From positions 1,364,001 through 1,428,000 of the forward strand of contig OZ260072.1 of NCBI GenBank assembly GCA_965284315.1: DNA of 64,000 nt. The letters are read 5' to 3'. Position numbers and translations under genes: made by a program. Origin of the DNA: PCRC01 sp017848435. Its GTDB lineage: Bacteria > Pseudomonadota > Gammaproteobacteria > Burkholderiales > Burkholderiaceae_C. Numbering within the stretch: the first letter of the stretch is position 1; each line of letters opens with the position of its first letter. Below the pieces are notes generated by a model. It was given only the letters and a program-made list of their open reading frames with translations, had not been told where the DNA came from and did no database searches. Of this stretch, positions 1 to 8,895 are shown in pieces.

Positions 1-763
1 GCAGCAGGTTGAACGACAGCGTCGGGTCGCGCTTGAGCAGCTCTTCAATCGCCGCCAGGTCGGCGTCGCTGCGCAACAGGTTGATCAGCTGCAGGATGGT
101 CGCCTGCGACGGGCGGATGGTGCGCGCGCTCGCCTGCACCGGCTGGCGCAGCCAGCTGCCCTCAAACAGGTGCACGCCGAGCTCGGCCACGCGGGTGTAC
201 TGCTCCACCGACGCCACGTTGTGGGCCAGCAGCTTGAGGTTGGGGAACTTGCGCACCTTCTGCACCAGCGGCGCTAGGATGGCGGCTTGCAGCGTGGCGA
301 GGTCGAGCGTCACGTAGCCCGTCAGCGGCAACCAGGCGGCGAACGGCGTGCCCAGCACCGCGTGGGTAAAGGCCAGGCAGAAGCCACGTTGGCGCAGCGC
401 GGCGAGTTGCAGCGTGCGCGCGTCGATCTCGGCCTGCGGCGTGCCGGGCTGGGGGGTGAAGACCAGCACCACGCCGTCGGTGGGCACCCGCGCCAGCGTG
501 TCGTCGTGCAGCAGGGCGTCGCTGCAGTGCACGAACACCGTTTTGCGGCCCACCAGCGCGGCCTTGCCGCCGTCAGCCAGTGCGGTGAAGAGGGTGCTGT
601 CGGGCGTGCCGGCTGGCGCGCCGCGGTGGAACAGCTCGTAGCCGACCACCTGGCGTTTGCGGTCCAGCAGCTCGCGCCGGCCAACGGGTGAGGGGGCGTT
701 GGTTGCCGTGGCAGTTTCTTCCGCCACCGGTGCGGTGGGGCGGGGCGCAAGCGCTGTGGGCAT
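1..763 (-). CDS. EAL/HDOD-domain signalling protein (3' end outside window)
   Basis: The minus strand stays open from an ATG at 763 to the left edge, giving the first 254 residues of a longer protein. After a Pro/Ala-rich start, a degenerate EAL-type domain begins around residue 28 (ELLDRKRQVVGYELFHRG). Near residue 215 an HDOD-like region begins (TILQLINLLRSDADLAAIEELLKRDPTLSFNLL). This order matches the YuxH-like EAL-HDOD family, whose EAL part usually lacks full phosphodiesterase residues and acts as a c-di-GMP-linked scaffold. The YELF sequence in place of a clean EAL motif suggests the same here. The C-terminus is not visible. Confidence 0.8.
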   Translation of the reverse strand, partial: MPTALAPRPTAPVAEETATATNAPSPVGRRELLDRKRQVVGYELFHRGAPAGTPDSTLFTALADGGKAALVGRKTVFVHCSDALLHDDTLARVPTDGVVLVFTPQPGTPQAEIDARTLQLAALRQRGFCLAFTHAVLGTPFAAWLPLTGYVTLDLATLQAAILAPLVQKVRKFPNLKLLAHNVASVEQYTRVAELGVHLFEGSWLRQPVQASARTIRPSQATILQLINLLRSDADLAAIEELLKRDPTLSFNLL

Positions 764-884
764 GGCGGCAATCGTGGAGGGGAATCAGGTCACCTGATTC
801 TCCCCGTGTGCCTGCCCGGCTGCGCTGACAAATGGCCCGGAAACCTGGGCCTGTTCAGCCCACCAGAGGGGCTGACACCGCGCT

Positions 885-1100
885 TCAGTAGCGGTAGGGG
901 TTGCCGGGGCGGCGGTCGTAGCGGTTGGGTACACCGTCGCCATCGCGGTCGCCACGGTAGACCGGGGCGGTCTGGTACACCGGCTGTTGTTGCTCGTAGT
1001 AGCGCCCACCGTGCCGCCCGCCGTACCCGTAGGGGTACACCACACAACCCGACAGCGTGGCAGTGGCCACCAGGGCCGCCGCAATGGCCATAATTCTCAT
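885..1100 (-). CDS. small Tyr/Gly-rich lipoprotein
   Basis: A 71-residue protein begins at the ATG at 1100, preceded by a good ribosome site (AAGGGAG, 5 nt upstream). An upstream in-frame ATG would add 24 residues ahead of the signal peptide and is less likely. Residues 1-17 form a lipoprotein signal with lipobox LSGC, so Cys18 should be lipidated. The mature part is rich in Tyr, Gly, Arg and Gln, and contains RGDRDGDGVPNRYDRRP, which resembles a single calcium-binding thrombospondin-type-3 or dockerin-like loop. This pattern is common in small envelope lipoproteins of Comamonadaceae. Function is unknown. Confidence 0.75.
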   Translation of the reverse strand: MRIMAIAAALVATATLSGCVVYPYGYGGRHGGRYYEQQQPVYQTAPVYRGDRDGDGVPNRYDRRPGNPYRY

Positions 1101-1241
1101 GTCATCTCCCTTGGCAGGTGGGCGGCGCGTCCGACGTGGGGCCGTGTTCCCTGCATGGCTGCATTGGAGCACCGGCCCGTGTAGCGCCGGTGTCTGAACC
1201 TGCTGCGGGGCGTGACAGTCGTTACCAGATGTGTGGGTGGC

Positions 1242-2249
1242 CTACCCGCGCAGGCGGCGCATGGTTTGGGACGGCAGTTCGCCAAAACGCCTGGCGTAAG
1301 CGTTGGCGAAGATGCCCATGTTGACGTAGCCCCAGCCACTGACGATGGATGACACGGTGACTTCGCAGGGGGCGGCGAGCAGTTCGGCGCGCACGCCTTG
1401 CAGGCGCAATTCACGCAGGTAGGCGATCGGGGATTGGTCCCGGAACGAGCGGAAGGCGTGTGTCAGGGCACGCACGCTCACGCCGACCGCCCCGGCCACC
1501 TCGGTCAGCGTGGGGGCATGGCGCGCGTTGTAGCGCATGTACTCTTCGGCCTGTTTGACGAAGCGCGGGGCGAGTGTGCTGGCGCGCTGGAACGCGGCAT
1601 CGCCAGAGTACTGGCTCCATTGCATCAGCAGGTTCATGCCGAGCATTTCTTCCAGGTGTTTTCCCAACGGGCCGTGTGTGATCTGGTCGGGCATTTCGGC
1701 GATGCAGCGGGCGCAGTATTCGAGCAGTGCGAGCCAGCTGGAGCCCGGGCCACCGAACTTGAACTTGAGCTTCCACATCTCATCGGGGGCCGGCAGGCCG
1801 TGCCAGCGCTCGTACAGGTCGGCGAGCAGCTGGTGGGGAAAGCTCACATTGAGTTGCAGGTGGTTGGCATCGGCGTCAAGGAAGTAGCGTGTTTGGCTGT
1901 TGTCCACGAGAAAGCTCTGGCCTGCGCTGGTGTCGGCCATGTCGCAGTGCCGCACGTTGCCGTGAATGGTGGTCAGGGCAATTCCTCGGCCAGGGTCGGG
2001 GGAGAAATCATGCAGGGCTACAGGAACGCCGTAGCGGAAGCGGCTCAACGTAAAACCGCCGATGTCGCAGGTGTACTGGAAAGAGTTGGGCTTGCGGAGC
2101 TTGGCATTGGACGCGACGACATACGGCATGTAGACCGCGTCGGTGATCGACGCAATCTCGTCCCAGTCTCTGGATTTGAGCACCAGATGGCGGTCGGTTG
2201 GCTGTCCAGCCGCATTGACCAGCAAGGCGTTTCTGAGCGATGGCAGCAT
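1242..2249 (-). CDS. AraC-family transcriptional regulator
   Basis: The 335-residue protein has an N-terminal AraC-type ligand/dimerisation region (about 1-220) and a C-terminal double helix-turn-helix (about 235-335). The second part contains the family pattern LTEVAGAVGVSVRALTHAFRS, and a modified second helix ends in FANAYARRFGELPSQTMRR. It lies directly downstream of the lipase gene on the same strand, 186 bp away, and may control it. The effector cannot be read from the sequence. Confidence 0.9.
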   Translation of the reverse strand: MLPSLRNALLVNAAGQPTDRHLVLKSRDWDEIASITDAVYMPYVVASNAKLRKPNSFQYTCDIGGFTLSRFRYGVPVALHDFSPDPGRGIALTTIHGNVRHCDMADTSAGQSFLVDNSQTRYFLDADANHLQLNVSFPHQLLADLYERWHGLPAPDEMWKLKFKFGGPGSSWLALLEYCARCIAEMPDQITHGPLGKHLEEMLGMNLLMQWSQYSGDAAFQRASTLAPRFVKQAEEYMRYNARHAPTLTEVAGAVGVSVRALTHAFRSFRDQSPIAYLRELRLQGVRAELLAAPCEVTVSSIVSGWGYVNMGIFANAYARRFGELPSQTMRRLRG

Positions 2250-2354
2250 TTTTGTCTCCTGGGCTTTTCTCCGGTTGTGACGGGACGGTCGTGCTGCATT
2301 GTGTGCCTGGACCGTTGGCCGAGGCGGGTGTGGGTTCAGGCCATCAAAAAGGGC

Positions 2355-2415
2355 TACAACCCAGCGCGGGTGGTTTGGGATTTCGTGACACTACGGAAAG
2401 GTGCGCTGGGTTGTA
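2355..2415 (-). terminator. 13-bp inverted repeat after the lipase gene
   Basis: A perfect 13-bp inverted repeat (TACAACCCAGCGC at 2355-2367 and its complement at 2403-2415) encloses a 35-nt loop. It lies between the lipase stop and the AraC gene start. Read on the minus strand, the second arm is followed after four bases by a run of five T, as in a Rho-independent terminator, although the loop is long. It could instead be an operator upstream of the AraC gene. Confidence 0.45.
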
Positions 2416-2435
2416 AACCGAAAACGTGCACCGAT

Positions 2436-3914
2436 TCAGCGTGCGCTGACCCGGCAGTTGCTGACAGGGGGCTTGCCGGCAAAGCGGTCTGCCAAGAACT
2501 GAACACCACCCGGTGCGCCCAGAAAGATGCCCGCCAGATGTTCGTAAGCGCCTGAGCGGTATTCCACGGTGGCACCCTGTGCGCACCAGCTGTCGCGCAG
2601 CCGTTCGCCAAACTCGTACGGCACGATGTTGTCGAGTTGGCCGTGGTAGACATATGTTGGAACGCGGGGCGCGGTCTTGCCCAGTTGCTGTTCGGCCAAC
2701 CTTGCGCGAAATGCGGGAATGGTCATGACGTCCGGGGCGGTGACATCCGCCGTGCGCAGCCCAGGGTATGCCAACAGCTCTTGGTAGATGCACTGTGTGC
2801 GTGCGGCTTCAAAGAGTTTTTGGCCATCGGGCTTGATGTAGGCCTTCAGGTTGAGTTCGGGATAGGCATTGTCCAGCCCGATCATCTGTGCCAACAGCAG
2901 GCCCGAGTTGATCAGCCCACCCTGGCTCCAGAAGTCGGCAATCGCCAATGCATCGGTGACGACGCCACCAGCCACAACGCCGACCAGCTTGAGTTCAGGC
3001 GCATAGCTGGGCTGCAACTGCGCGGCCCATGCAGCGGACTGGCCGCCTTGGGAATAGCCGGTGATGCCGACCATGCTCTCTTTGCTGGCGCCGGTACCTG
3101 GCAAGCGCTGTGCTGCGCGGACGATGTCCAACCCGGCCATGCCTTGCGGGCGACCAATCAGATAGGTTTCGGGCACCTTTGTGCCACCACCCACGTAGTC
3201 GGTCACCGCCACCACATAGCCGCGCAGCAGCAACTGGTGGTATTCCGCAGTGGAATAGTCCACCATCAAGGGTGAAAGCGTTGTGATGTTGAAGCCCTGC
3301 GACGGGGCGCAATGGTCGCCCATTCCCCGGGTGCCTGGCGTCAGGCCAACCACTGGGCGCGGTGTGTAGCGCGGGCCGCCAATCGGTACGCCCACATTGC
3401 CGCCCAGCAACTCTCCTACGCCGGGCACCGTGGGCAGCGGCAGTTGTACGCCACCGAGTGGCAGATTGACGATGCCGCTCAGGTCCAGTTTGGGAACCAG
3501 CACGGTGCCAGTGACCGGAACCAGCTTGTTGTTGACATCGGTCGAGACGTACATGATCTGGGTGACGCTGGCCTCCGGGAAATGGGGTGCCAGTACCGTG
3601 CGGCTCTTGAGGATGTCGCCGGGCTTCTTGCCAGCGGTGGAGACGCCGCTGACGTCGTAGAACGGGTCGTTGCGACCGCCGTACAAAATCTTCTGCACGC
3701 TGGTGAGCAGGTCGCCGTTGACCAGGCTGTTGACCTGGTTCAGGCCACCGAGGCCGTTCAGGCTGAGCGGGCTGCTGGCCGGGACCAAGCCGCTGACGGG
3801 GCTGTTGACCAACTGCAGTTGGGCGCTGGCTGGCGCGGTGATGAGTGCGACGGATGCCGCAACGAACAACGCAGCGACTCTGGTCAGGCCGCTGAGAGCA
3901 GGGTGAATCTTCAC
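2436..3914 (-). CDS. secreted LIP-family lipase / alpha-beta hydrolase
   Basis: The chosen start is GTG at 3914, with AAGGAG 8 nt upstream. It gives 492 residues beginning with a clean Sec signal (MKIHPALS, a hydrophobic stretch, then APASA before Gln). The mature part matches secretory lipases (LIP family). A nucleophile elbow GYSQGG lies near residue 285. A catalytic Asp region (YHGQLDNIVPY) and a His region (YEHLAGIF) follow near the C-terminus. It probably hydrolyses acylglycerols or other esters in the periplasm or outside the cell. An ATG 99 nt upstream would put the signal peptide inside the protein and is rejected. The AraC regulator is next downstream. Confidence 0.85.
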   Translation of the reverse strand: MKIHPALSGLTRVAALFVAASVALITAPASAQLQLVNSPVSGLVPASSPLSLNGLGGLNQVNSLVNGDLLTSVQKILYGGRNDPFYDVSGVSTAGKKPGDILKSRTVLAPHFPEASVTQIMYVSTDVNNKLVPVTGTVLVPKLDLSGIVNLPLGGVQLPLPTVPGVGELLGGNVGVPIGGPRYTPRPVVGLTPGTRGMGDHCAPSQGFNITTLSPLMVDYSTAEYHQLLLRGYVVAVTDYVGGGTKVPETYLIGRPQGMAGLDIVRAAQRLPGTGASKESMVGITGYSQGGQSAAWAAQLQPSYAPELKLVGVVAGGVVTDALAIADFWSQGGLINSGLLLAQMIGLDNAYPELNLKAYIKPDGQKLFEAARTQCIYQELLAYPGLRTADVTAPDVMTIPAFRARLAEQQLGKTAPRVPTYVYHGQLDNIVPYEFGERLRDSWCAQGATVEYRSGAYEHLAGIFLGAPGGVQFLADRFAGKPPVSNCRVSAR

Positions 3915-4106
3915 GGAAATGTCTCCTTTTGTTTGGCAATGGCGAATCACCTTCAAACGGCTGCGGTACCGCTCTGGGTGGGCCATTGCATCGTAGGAGT
4001 GGGTGCCCAACAAGACCGCTTCCAGAGGGCAGGCGGTTGTCTCCGGATGGCAGAAATGTTGACTATTGGCTTACAACGCCGCGTGGGGCTTCGCCCATTT
4101 CAGTCG

Positions 4107-4697
4107 TCAGTCGGCGCTCATCCACACCAGCCGGCCCTGCCCGGCCTCGTTCAGGCGCGCCACCAGCCGGGGGGCGTCGTTGTCAGGCAGGCTGAAGCTG
4201 ACTTCCACCAGCGTGCCGTGGCGGGCTTCCAGCAGCGTGGCGCCGGCCGCGTCCAGCTCGCGGCGCAGCAGGCCTTCGAGCGCGTAGGGCACGGCGCAGT
4301 GCAGGGTGTGCAGGCGTTGCAGCCGCACCTTGGGCGCCTGCAGCAGCGCCTGGGCCACGCTGTCGGTGTAGGCGCGCACCAGGCCACCGGCGCCGAGTTG
4401 CACGCCGCCGTAGTAGCGCACCACCGTGGCCAGCACACCGTCGAGGTCCTGGTGGCGCAGCACTTCCAGCATGGGCCGGCCGGCGGTGCCGCTGGGTTCG
4501 CCGTCGTCCACCGCCGCCGACTGGCCACCGGCCATCAGCGCCCAGCAGACGTGGATGGCCTGCGGGTGTTCACGCCACAGCGCGGCCACCACCGCCTGCG
4601 CGGCGGCACGGTCCGGCACCGGTTGCACACAGCCGATGAAGCGGCTTTTTTTGACCAACAGTTCGCTGTGGGCGGCTGCAGACAGGCTGTAGGGCAT
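4107..4697 (-). CDS. YigZ/IMPACT (UPF0029) family protein
   Basis: This 196-residue protein has the N-terminal UPF0029 fold typical of YigZ. Visible landmarks are KKSRFIGCVQPV, the DDGEPSGTAGRPML signature around residues 65-78, and VVRYYGGVQLGAGGLVRAY around 92-110. A shorter C-terminal DUF1949-like half follows. Members bind nucleic acid or ribosomes and their exact role in bacteria is not settled. The length matches the family. Read on the minus strand, the gene lies downstream of the hyi-like gene and repeat copy 1. Confidence 0.92.
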   Translation of the reverse strand: MPYSLSAAAHSELLVKKSRFIGCVQPVPDRAAAQAVVAALWREHPQAIHVCWALMAGGQSAAVDDGEPSGTAGRPMLEVLRHQDLDGVLATVVRYYGGVQLGAGGLVRAYTDSVAQALLQAPKVRLQRLHTLHCAVPYALEGLLRRELDAAGATLLEARHGTLVEVSFSLPDNDAPRLVARLNEAGQGRLVWMSAD

Positions 4698-4707
4698 TCA
4701 GCGGGTG

Positions 4708-4775
4708 TTTTTCATGCCAAAACCGCATCAAGCCTTAGTGCAGGCTGGCGATTCAGCTATAGAAATAATAGTATT
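4708..4775 (+). repeat. dispersed intergenic repeat, copy 1
   Basis: A 65-70 bp sequence with the core AAGCCTTAGTGCAGGCTGGC, followed by GATTCAGCTATAGAAATAATAG. It belongs to a family found at least nine times in the window and fills the gap between yigZ and the hydroxypyruvate isomerase gene. Confidence 0.75.
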
Positions 4776-4779
4776 TGGT

Positions 4780-5604
4780 TCACACCCAGGCGGTGCGCCA
4801 GCCCAGCCCGGCGGTCGTGCCACCCGGTTGTTGGCCGAGCCGGGGCCGGTACTCGCAACCGACCCAGCCGGTGTAGCCCAGTTCGTCCAGCAGCGCGAGC
4901 AGGTAGGCGTGGTTCAGCTCGCCGCCGTCGGGCTCCTGCCGCTCGGGCACGCTGGCGATCTGGATGTGGGCCACGTTGTGGGTGGGCAGGTACTTGCGCA
5001 GCTTCATCGCCACGTCGCCTTCAACCACCTGGCAGTGGTAGAGGTCCATCTGCACCTTGAGGTTGGGCGCTTTCACGGCGGCCACAATTTCGTGCGCGTG
5101 GTCTTGCCGGTTGACGAAGTAGCGCGGCATGTCGCGCTGGTTGATGCCTTCGACCAGCAGCGTCACGCCAAACTGCGCGGCCTCGGCGGCGGCCCACTTC
5201 AGGTTGGCCACCACCAGCGGCTTCAGCGCTTCCCGCTCCATGCCCGCCGGCAAAATGCCCGACATCACATGCACCTGCGGGCAGCCGAGCTGCTGCGCGT
5301 AATGCAGCGCGTAGGCGATGCCGGCGCGGAACTCGGCCTCGCGGCCCGGCAGGGCGGCGGTGCCGCGTTCGCCACGGTCCCAGGCGGTTTGCATCGCGGC
5401 GTGGTCGGCGCCGCCGGGCGGGGTGTTGAACAGCACCTGCTGCAGGCCATTGGCGTCCAGCCGGGCCTTGATCTCGGCGGCAGGCCAGGCGTAGGGGAAC
5501 AAAAACTCCACGCCCTTGAACCCGTCGCGCGCGGCCAGGGCAAAGCGGTCGAGGAACGGCGCCTCGGTGTACATCAGGCTCAGGTTGGCGGCGAATTTCG
5601 GCAT
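4780..5604 (-). CDS. hyi: hydroxypyruvate isomerase family protein
   Basis: The 274-residue protein has the TIM-barrel fold of the xylose-isomerase-like AP-endonuclease-2 superfamily and closely resembles Hyi/OtnI. Typical segments are MPKFAANLSLMYTEAPFLDRF at the start, FNTPPGG, LLVEGINQRDMPRYF with the metal-ligand Glu, QMDLYHCQVVEGD and HIQIASVPERQEPD. The enzyme interconverts hydroxypyruvate and tartronate semialdehyde in glyoxylate metabolism, although some relatives are 2-oxo-tetronate isomerases. No other glyoxylate genes are adjacent. The gene starts 31 bp after the chrA stop on the same strand. Confidence 0.88.
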   Translation of the reverse strand: MPKFAANLSLMYTEAPFLDRFALAARDGFKGVEFLFPYAWPAAEIKARLDANGLQQVLFNTPPGGADHAAMQTAWDRGERGTAALPGREAEFRAGIAYALHYAQQLGCPQVHVMSGILPAGMEREALKPLVVANLKWAAAEAAQFGVTLLVEGINQRDMPRYFVNRQDHAHEIVAAVKAPNLKVQMDLYHCQVVEGDVAMKLRKYLPTHNVAHIQIASVPERQEPDGGELNHAYLLALLDELGYTGWVGCEYRPRLGQQPGGTTAGLGWRTAWV

Positions 5605-5635
5605 GGCGAAATTCTGGCACGTTGGCCGGCGACGG

Positions 5636-7003
5636 TTACAGGGCCAGTGTTTTCAGCAGCCAGCCGGCCAGCGCACACGCGCCGATCACCGGGATCACCC
5701 CCACCTTGAAGCGGAACAGCGCCAGCGCCGCCCCCAGCGCAATGGCCAGCGCGCCCACATCCACCCGGGCCCACCATGGCCCGGCGCCTTCGACGAAGAC
5801 GGTGTGGTCAATGAAGAACAGCGCCAGGCTGGCAATCACGCCGACCACTGCGGCGGTGATGGCGGTCAGTGGCGCGGTGAAGCCGAGCTTGCCGTGGGTG
5901 GACTCGACCAGCGGGCCGCCGGCCAGAATGAACAGGAAAGACGGCAAAAAGGTGAACCAGGTCACCACGCTGGCGGCCAGTGCGGCGCCCAGAAAAAGCA
6001 TCTCTGGCCCGAGCACCTGCTTCGCCCAGCCGCCCACAAAGCCGACAAACGCCACCACCATGATCAGCGGGCCAGGCGTGGTTTCGCCCAGCGCCAGGCC
6101 GTCGATCATCTGCAACGCGGTGAGCCACTGGTAGTGCTCGACGGCACCTTGGTACACATAGGGCAGCACCGCGTAGGCGCCGCCAAAAGTCAGCAGCGCG
6201 GCCTTGGTGAAAAACCAGCCCATCTGCGCCAGCGTGCCATGCCAACCCTGCCAGGCCACCAGCAGGCCCATGGGCAGCAACCAGAGCACCGCGCCCACAG
6301 CCACCAGCAGCGCCAGCCGCGAGGGCCGGAAACGGGCGTGTGGCGGGGTGGGGGTGTTGTCGTCGATCACCGCCGGGCCGTGGTGGGCCTGCGCTGCGCC
6401 ATGGCCACCGCCACCGGCAAACTGCGCCGGCGTCCAGCGCGCGCCCAGCCAGCCGGTGAGTGCGGCGGCCAGCACCACCCACGGGAACGGCACCGCTAGC
6501 AGCCCCACCGCGCCAAAACTCAGCACGGTGATGGCCCAGAGCAGCGGCACCCGGCGCGGGTGCTTCAAGGTCTTGCTGCCAATGCGCCAGACCGCGTGCA
6601 CCACGATGGCGGCCACGGCAGGCTTGATGCCGTACAGCAGGCCCGCCACCAGGGGCACGTCGCCATAGGCCAGGTACACCCAGCTCAGGCCAATGAGGAT
6701 CAGCAGCGACGGCAGCACAAACAGCACGCCTGCCACCACACCGCCCAGCGTGCGGTGCATCAGCCAGCCGATGTAGGTGGCGAGCTGCTGCGCTTCGGGG
6801 CCGGGCAGCAGCATGCAGTAGTTGAGCGCGTGGAGAAAACGCTTTTCGGAAATCCAGTGTTTTTCGTCCACCAGTTCGCGGTGCATCACCGCAATTTGCC
6901 CGGCGGGCCCGCCAAAGCTGATGAAACCGAGCTTGAACCAGAACCAGAAGGCCCGCCAGAATGGCACGGCTGCCGGCGCCTGGTTTTCAGTTTCAGTGTT
7001 CAT
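5636..7003 (-). CDS. chrA: chromate transporter, long two-domain form
   Basis: A 455-residue polytopic membrane protein made of two CHR domains. The first (about 15-190) carries FKLGFISFGGPAGQIAVMHRELV and CMLLPGPEAQQLATYIG. The second begins near residue 240, with FTKAALLTFGGAYAVLPYV and GLALGETTPGPLIM. A His/Gly/Ala-rich linker separates them. This is the classical long-chain ChrA, which expels chromate by proton exchange. It is divergent from the diguanylate cyclase gene with only 38 bp between the starts. No chrB regulator is present. Confidence 0.92.
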   Translation of the reverse strand: MNTETENQAPAAVPFWRAFWFWFKLGFISFGGPAGQIAVMHRELVDEKHWISEKRFLHALNYCMLLPGPEAQQLATYIGWLMHRTLGGVVAGVLFVLPSLLILIGLSWVYLAYGDVPLVAGLLYGIKPAVAAIVVHAVWRIGSKTLKHPRRVPLLWAITVLSFGAVGLLAVPFPWVVLAAALTGWLGARWTPAQFAGGGGHGAAQAHHGPAVIDDNTPTPPHARFRPSRLALLVAVGAVLWLLPMGLLVAWQGWHGTLAQMGWFFTKAALLTFGGAYAVLPYVYQGAVEHYQWLTALQMIDGLALGETTPGPLIMVVAFVGFVGGWAKQVLGPEMLFLGAALAASVVTWFTFLPSFLFILAGGPLVESTHGKLGFTAPLTAITAAVVGVIASLALFFIDHTVFVEGAGPWWARVDVGALAIALGAALALFRFKVGVIPVIGACALAGWLLKTLAL

Positions 7004-7041
7004 ACCAATGCGTCGACAATCTCATCCTGAAATAGTATCAG

Positions 7042-8772
7042 TTGGTGATGACAAACCCTCCTCCGCCAATCGAAACACAGGCCATCGCACCCGATGGCAA
7101 ACCCGCGCCTGCCACCCGCAGTTTCCGGCTGCAGGTGGCCCTGGTGTTTGGCACCCTGATCGCCATCACCGCGGTGGCGCTGTCGCTGGTGGGGGGCGAC
7201 ATTTTGACCAAGCAGGTGCGCCAGCGCACCGAGCTGTCGCTGGCGGTGGTCACCGGCAATGTCTCGCGCACACTGGCGTCCGAGCTGTTCAGCGGCAGCG
7301 TCGAGGTGCTGAAAATAGCCGGCCTGCAGGCGTTGTGGACCAACGGCCTGAGCTCACCCGATGTGGGGCAGATGCTGGCGCTGAGCAAGGCCACCACGCC
7401 CTACAGCTCCTGGGTGGGGGTGGCCGACACCAAAGGCGTGGTGCGCGCCGCCACCGACGGCATCCTGCTCGGCCAGAATGTCGCGCAGCGGCCCTGGTTT
7501 GGTGCTGGACTGGCGGCGCATTTTGTGGGCGACGTGCACCCGGCCAAGCTGTTGTCCAAGTTGCTGCCACCCTCGGCCAGCGGCGAGCCGCTGCGTTTTG
7601 TGGACTTTGCCGCGCCGCTGGTGGTGGGCGGCCAGACCGTCGGGGTGCTGGGCATCCACGGCAGCATTGACTGGCTGTCGGCCCTGATCGACAAGCTGCT
7701 GCCCGCCAACGCGTCCCAGCGCGAGATCGAGGTGTTTGTGTTTGACCGCGAAGGCACGCTGCTGTTTGGTCCCGGCGGGAAAACGGCGCCTTACCTGGCC
7801 ATGGGCCAGACCGTGCCCCTGGCCGGGCAACGCATCACCAGGGAGCCGACGATCTCGGTCGTGCGCTGGGCCGACAGCCGCGAGTATTTGACCTCGCAGC
7901 AGCGGGTGTTGGCCCAGTCGACGGTGAGCGACCTCGGCTGGCAGGTGGCGGTGCGTGAACCGGTGGAGCTTGCTTTTCTGGAAGTGCAGAGGGCCACCCA
8001 GCTGGCGCTGGCGATCGGCCTGGCCGTGGCCGCGCTGGGCGCGTTGCTGGCCTGGTGGCTGGCCGGCCGCGTCAGCAGCAACCTGTCGTCCATCGTCCGG
8101 GCCGCGCGCGATGTGGAAGCCGGCAAAGACGGCGCCGAAATCCCGCTGCTGAGCAGCAGCGAAGAACTGCAAAGCCTGTCCACTTCATTGAACCGCATGA
8201 CGCGCCGCCTGCAAACCGCCAACCAGGAAATGGAGGCCACGGTGCGGGAGCGCACCGCCGAGCTGCAGGAGGCCAACTTCAAACTTGGCCAACTGGCGCA
8301 GCGGGACCCCCTGACCGGCCTGCTGAACCGGCGCGGGCTGGACGCGGTGTTCAAGTCGGCGCTGGCGGTGGCGCACCGCAGTGGCCGGCCACTGGCGGTG
8401 GCGATGGTGGACATCGACCACTTCAAGCGCATCAACGACCAGCATGGCCACGACGTCGGCGACGCGGTGCTGGTGGCGCTGGCCCGGCTGATCAAGAAGC
8501 GGGTGCGCCAGGCCGACGTGGTGGCCCGCTTTGGTGGCGAAGAGTTCGTGGTGGTGCTGCCCGACACCAACCTCGACGGTGCCGAACAACTTGCCCAGCT
8601 GCTGGTGGAGGCCGTTGCCAGCCATGAGAAGCCACCCTACGGCAGCGTGACCATCAGCGTTGGCGTGGCCGAAGCCAGCGGCGAAGCCACCGATTTGACC
8701 GAGCTGCTGCAACGTGCCGACGCGGCGATGTACCGCGCCAAACACCTGGGACGCAACCAAGTCTGCAGGTAG
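7042..8772 (+). CDS. membrane diguanylate cyclase (Cache-HAMP-GGDEF)
   Basis: This 576-residue sensor has one membrane helix near 30-50, a periplasmic double-Cache-type sensory region (about 51-315), a second helix (about 318-340), a HAMP segment and a short coiled coil. The C-terminal GGDEF domain starts around residue 415 with RDPLTGLLNRRGLD. The active-site loop is GGEEF at 498-502. The product-inhibition I-site RxxD (RQAD) sits five residues before it, so the enzyme should make c-di-GMP with feedback control. The ligand is unknown. The gene ends convergently with metW. Confidence 0.93.
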   Translation: MVMTNPPPPIETQAIAPDGKPAPATRSFRLQVALVFGTLIAITAVALSLVGGDILTKQVRQRTELSLAVVTGNVSRTLASELFSGSVEVLKIAGLQALWTNGLSSPDVGQMLALSKATTPYSSWVGVADTKGVVRAATDGILLGQNVAQRPWFGAGLAAHFVGDVHPAKLLSKLLPPSASGEPLRFVDFAAPLVVGGQTVGVLGIHGSIDWLSALIDKLLPANASQREIEVFVFDREGTLLFGPGGKTAPYLAMGQTVPLAGQRITREPTISVVRWADSREYLTSQQRVLAQSTVSDLGWQVAVREPVELAFLEVQRATQLALAIGLAVAALGALLAWWLAGRVSSNLSSIVRAARDVEAGKDGAEIPLLSSSEELQSLSTSLNRMTRRLQTANQEMEATVRERTAELQEANFKLGQLAQRDPLTGLLNRRGLDAVFKSALAVAHRSGRPLAVAMVDIDHFKRINDQHGHDVGDAVLVALARLIKKRVRQADVVARFGGEEFVVVLPDTNLDGAEQLAQLLVEAVASHEKPPYGSVTISVGVAEASGEATDLTELLQRADAAMYRAKHLGRNQVCR

Positions 8773-8807
8773 ATGGCCCCCACGGTTGCGCACTGCGTGT
8801 CGCGCCC

Positions 8808-8872
8808 TGCCCCCCGAGGGGGCCGCATTTCGCCTTGGGGCGGCCCGGCGGCGAAATCCGCCCCCGTGGCGG
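8808..8872. terminator. GC-rich inverted repeat between convergent genes
   Basis: The gap between the cyclase gene and metW holds a C5-GA-G5 hairpin and, nested beside it, the pair ATTTCGCC / GGCGAAAT around a GC-rich loop. No T-run follows. Position between two convergent stops suggests a bidirectional terminator or a repetitive palindromic element. Confidence 0.4.
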
Positions 8873-8895
8873 CACACTGAGCGCAGCCCCTTGTA

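Noticed and set aside
1170..1195. CACCGGC/GCCGGTG hairpin after the AraC gene as a terminator
   Set aside because: The stem is short and no T-run follows on the relevant strand.
3312..5060. 582-codon plus-strand frame across the lipase, yigZ and hyi region
   Set aside because: It spans three conserved genes on the other strand and has no family features.
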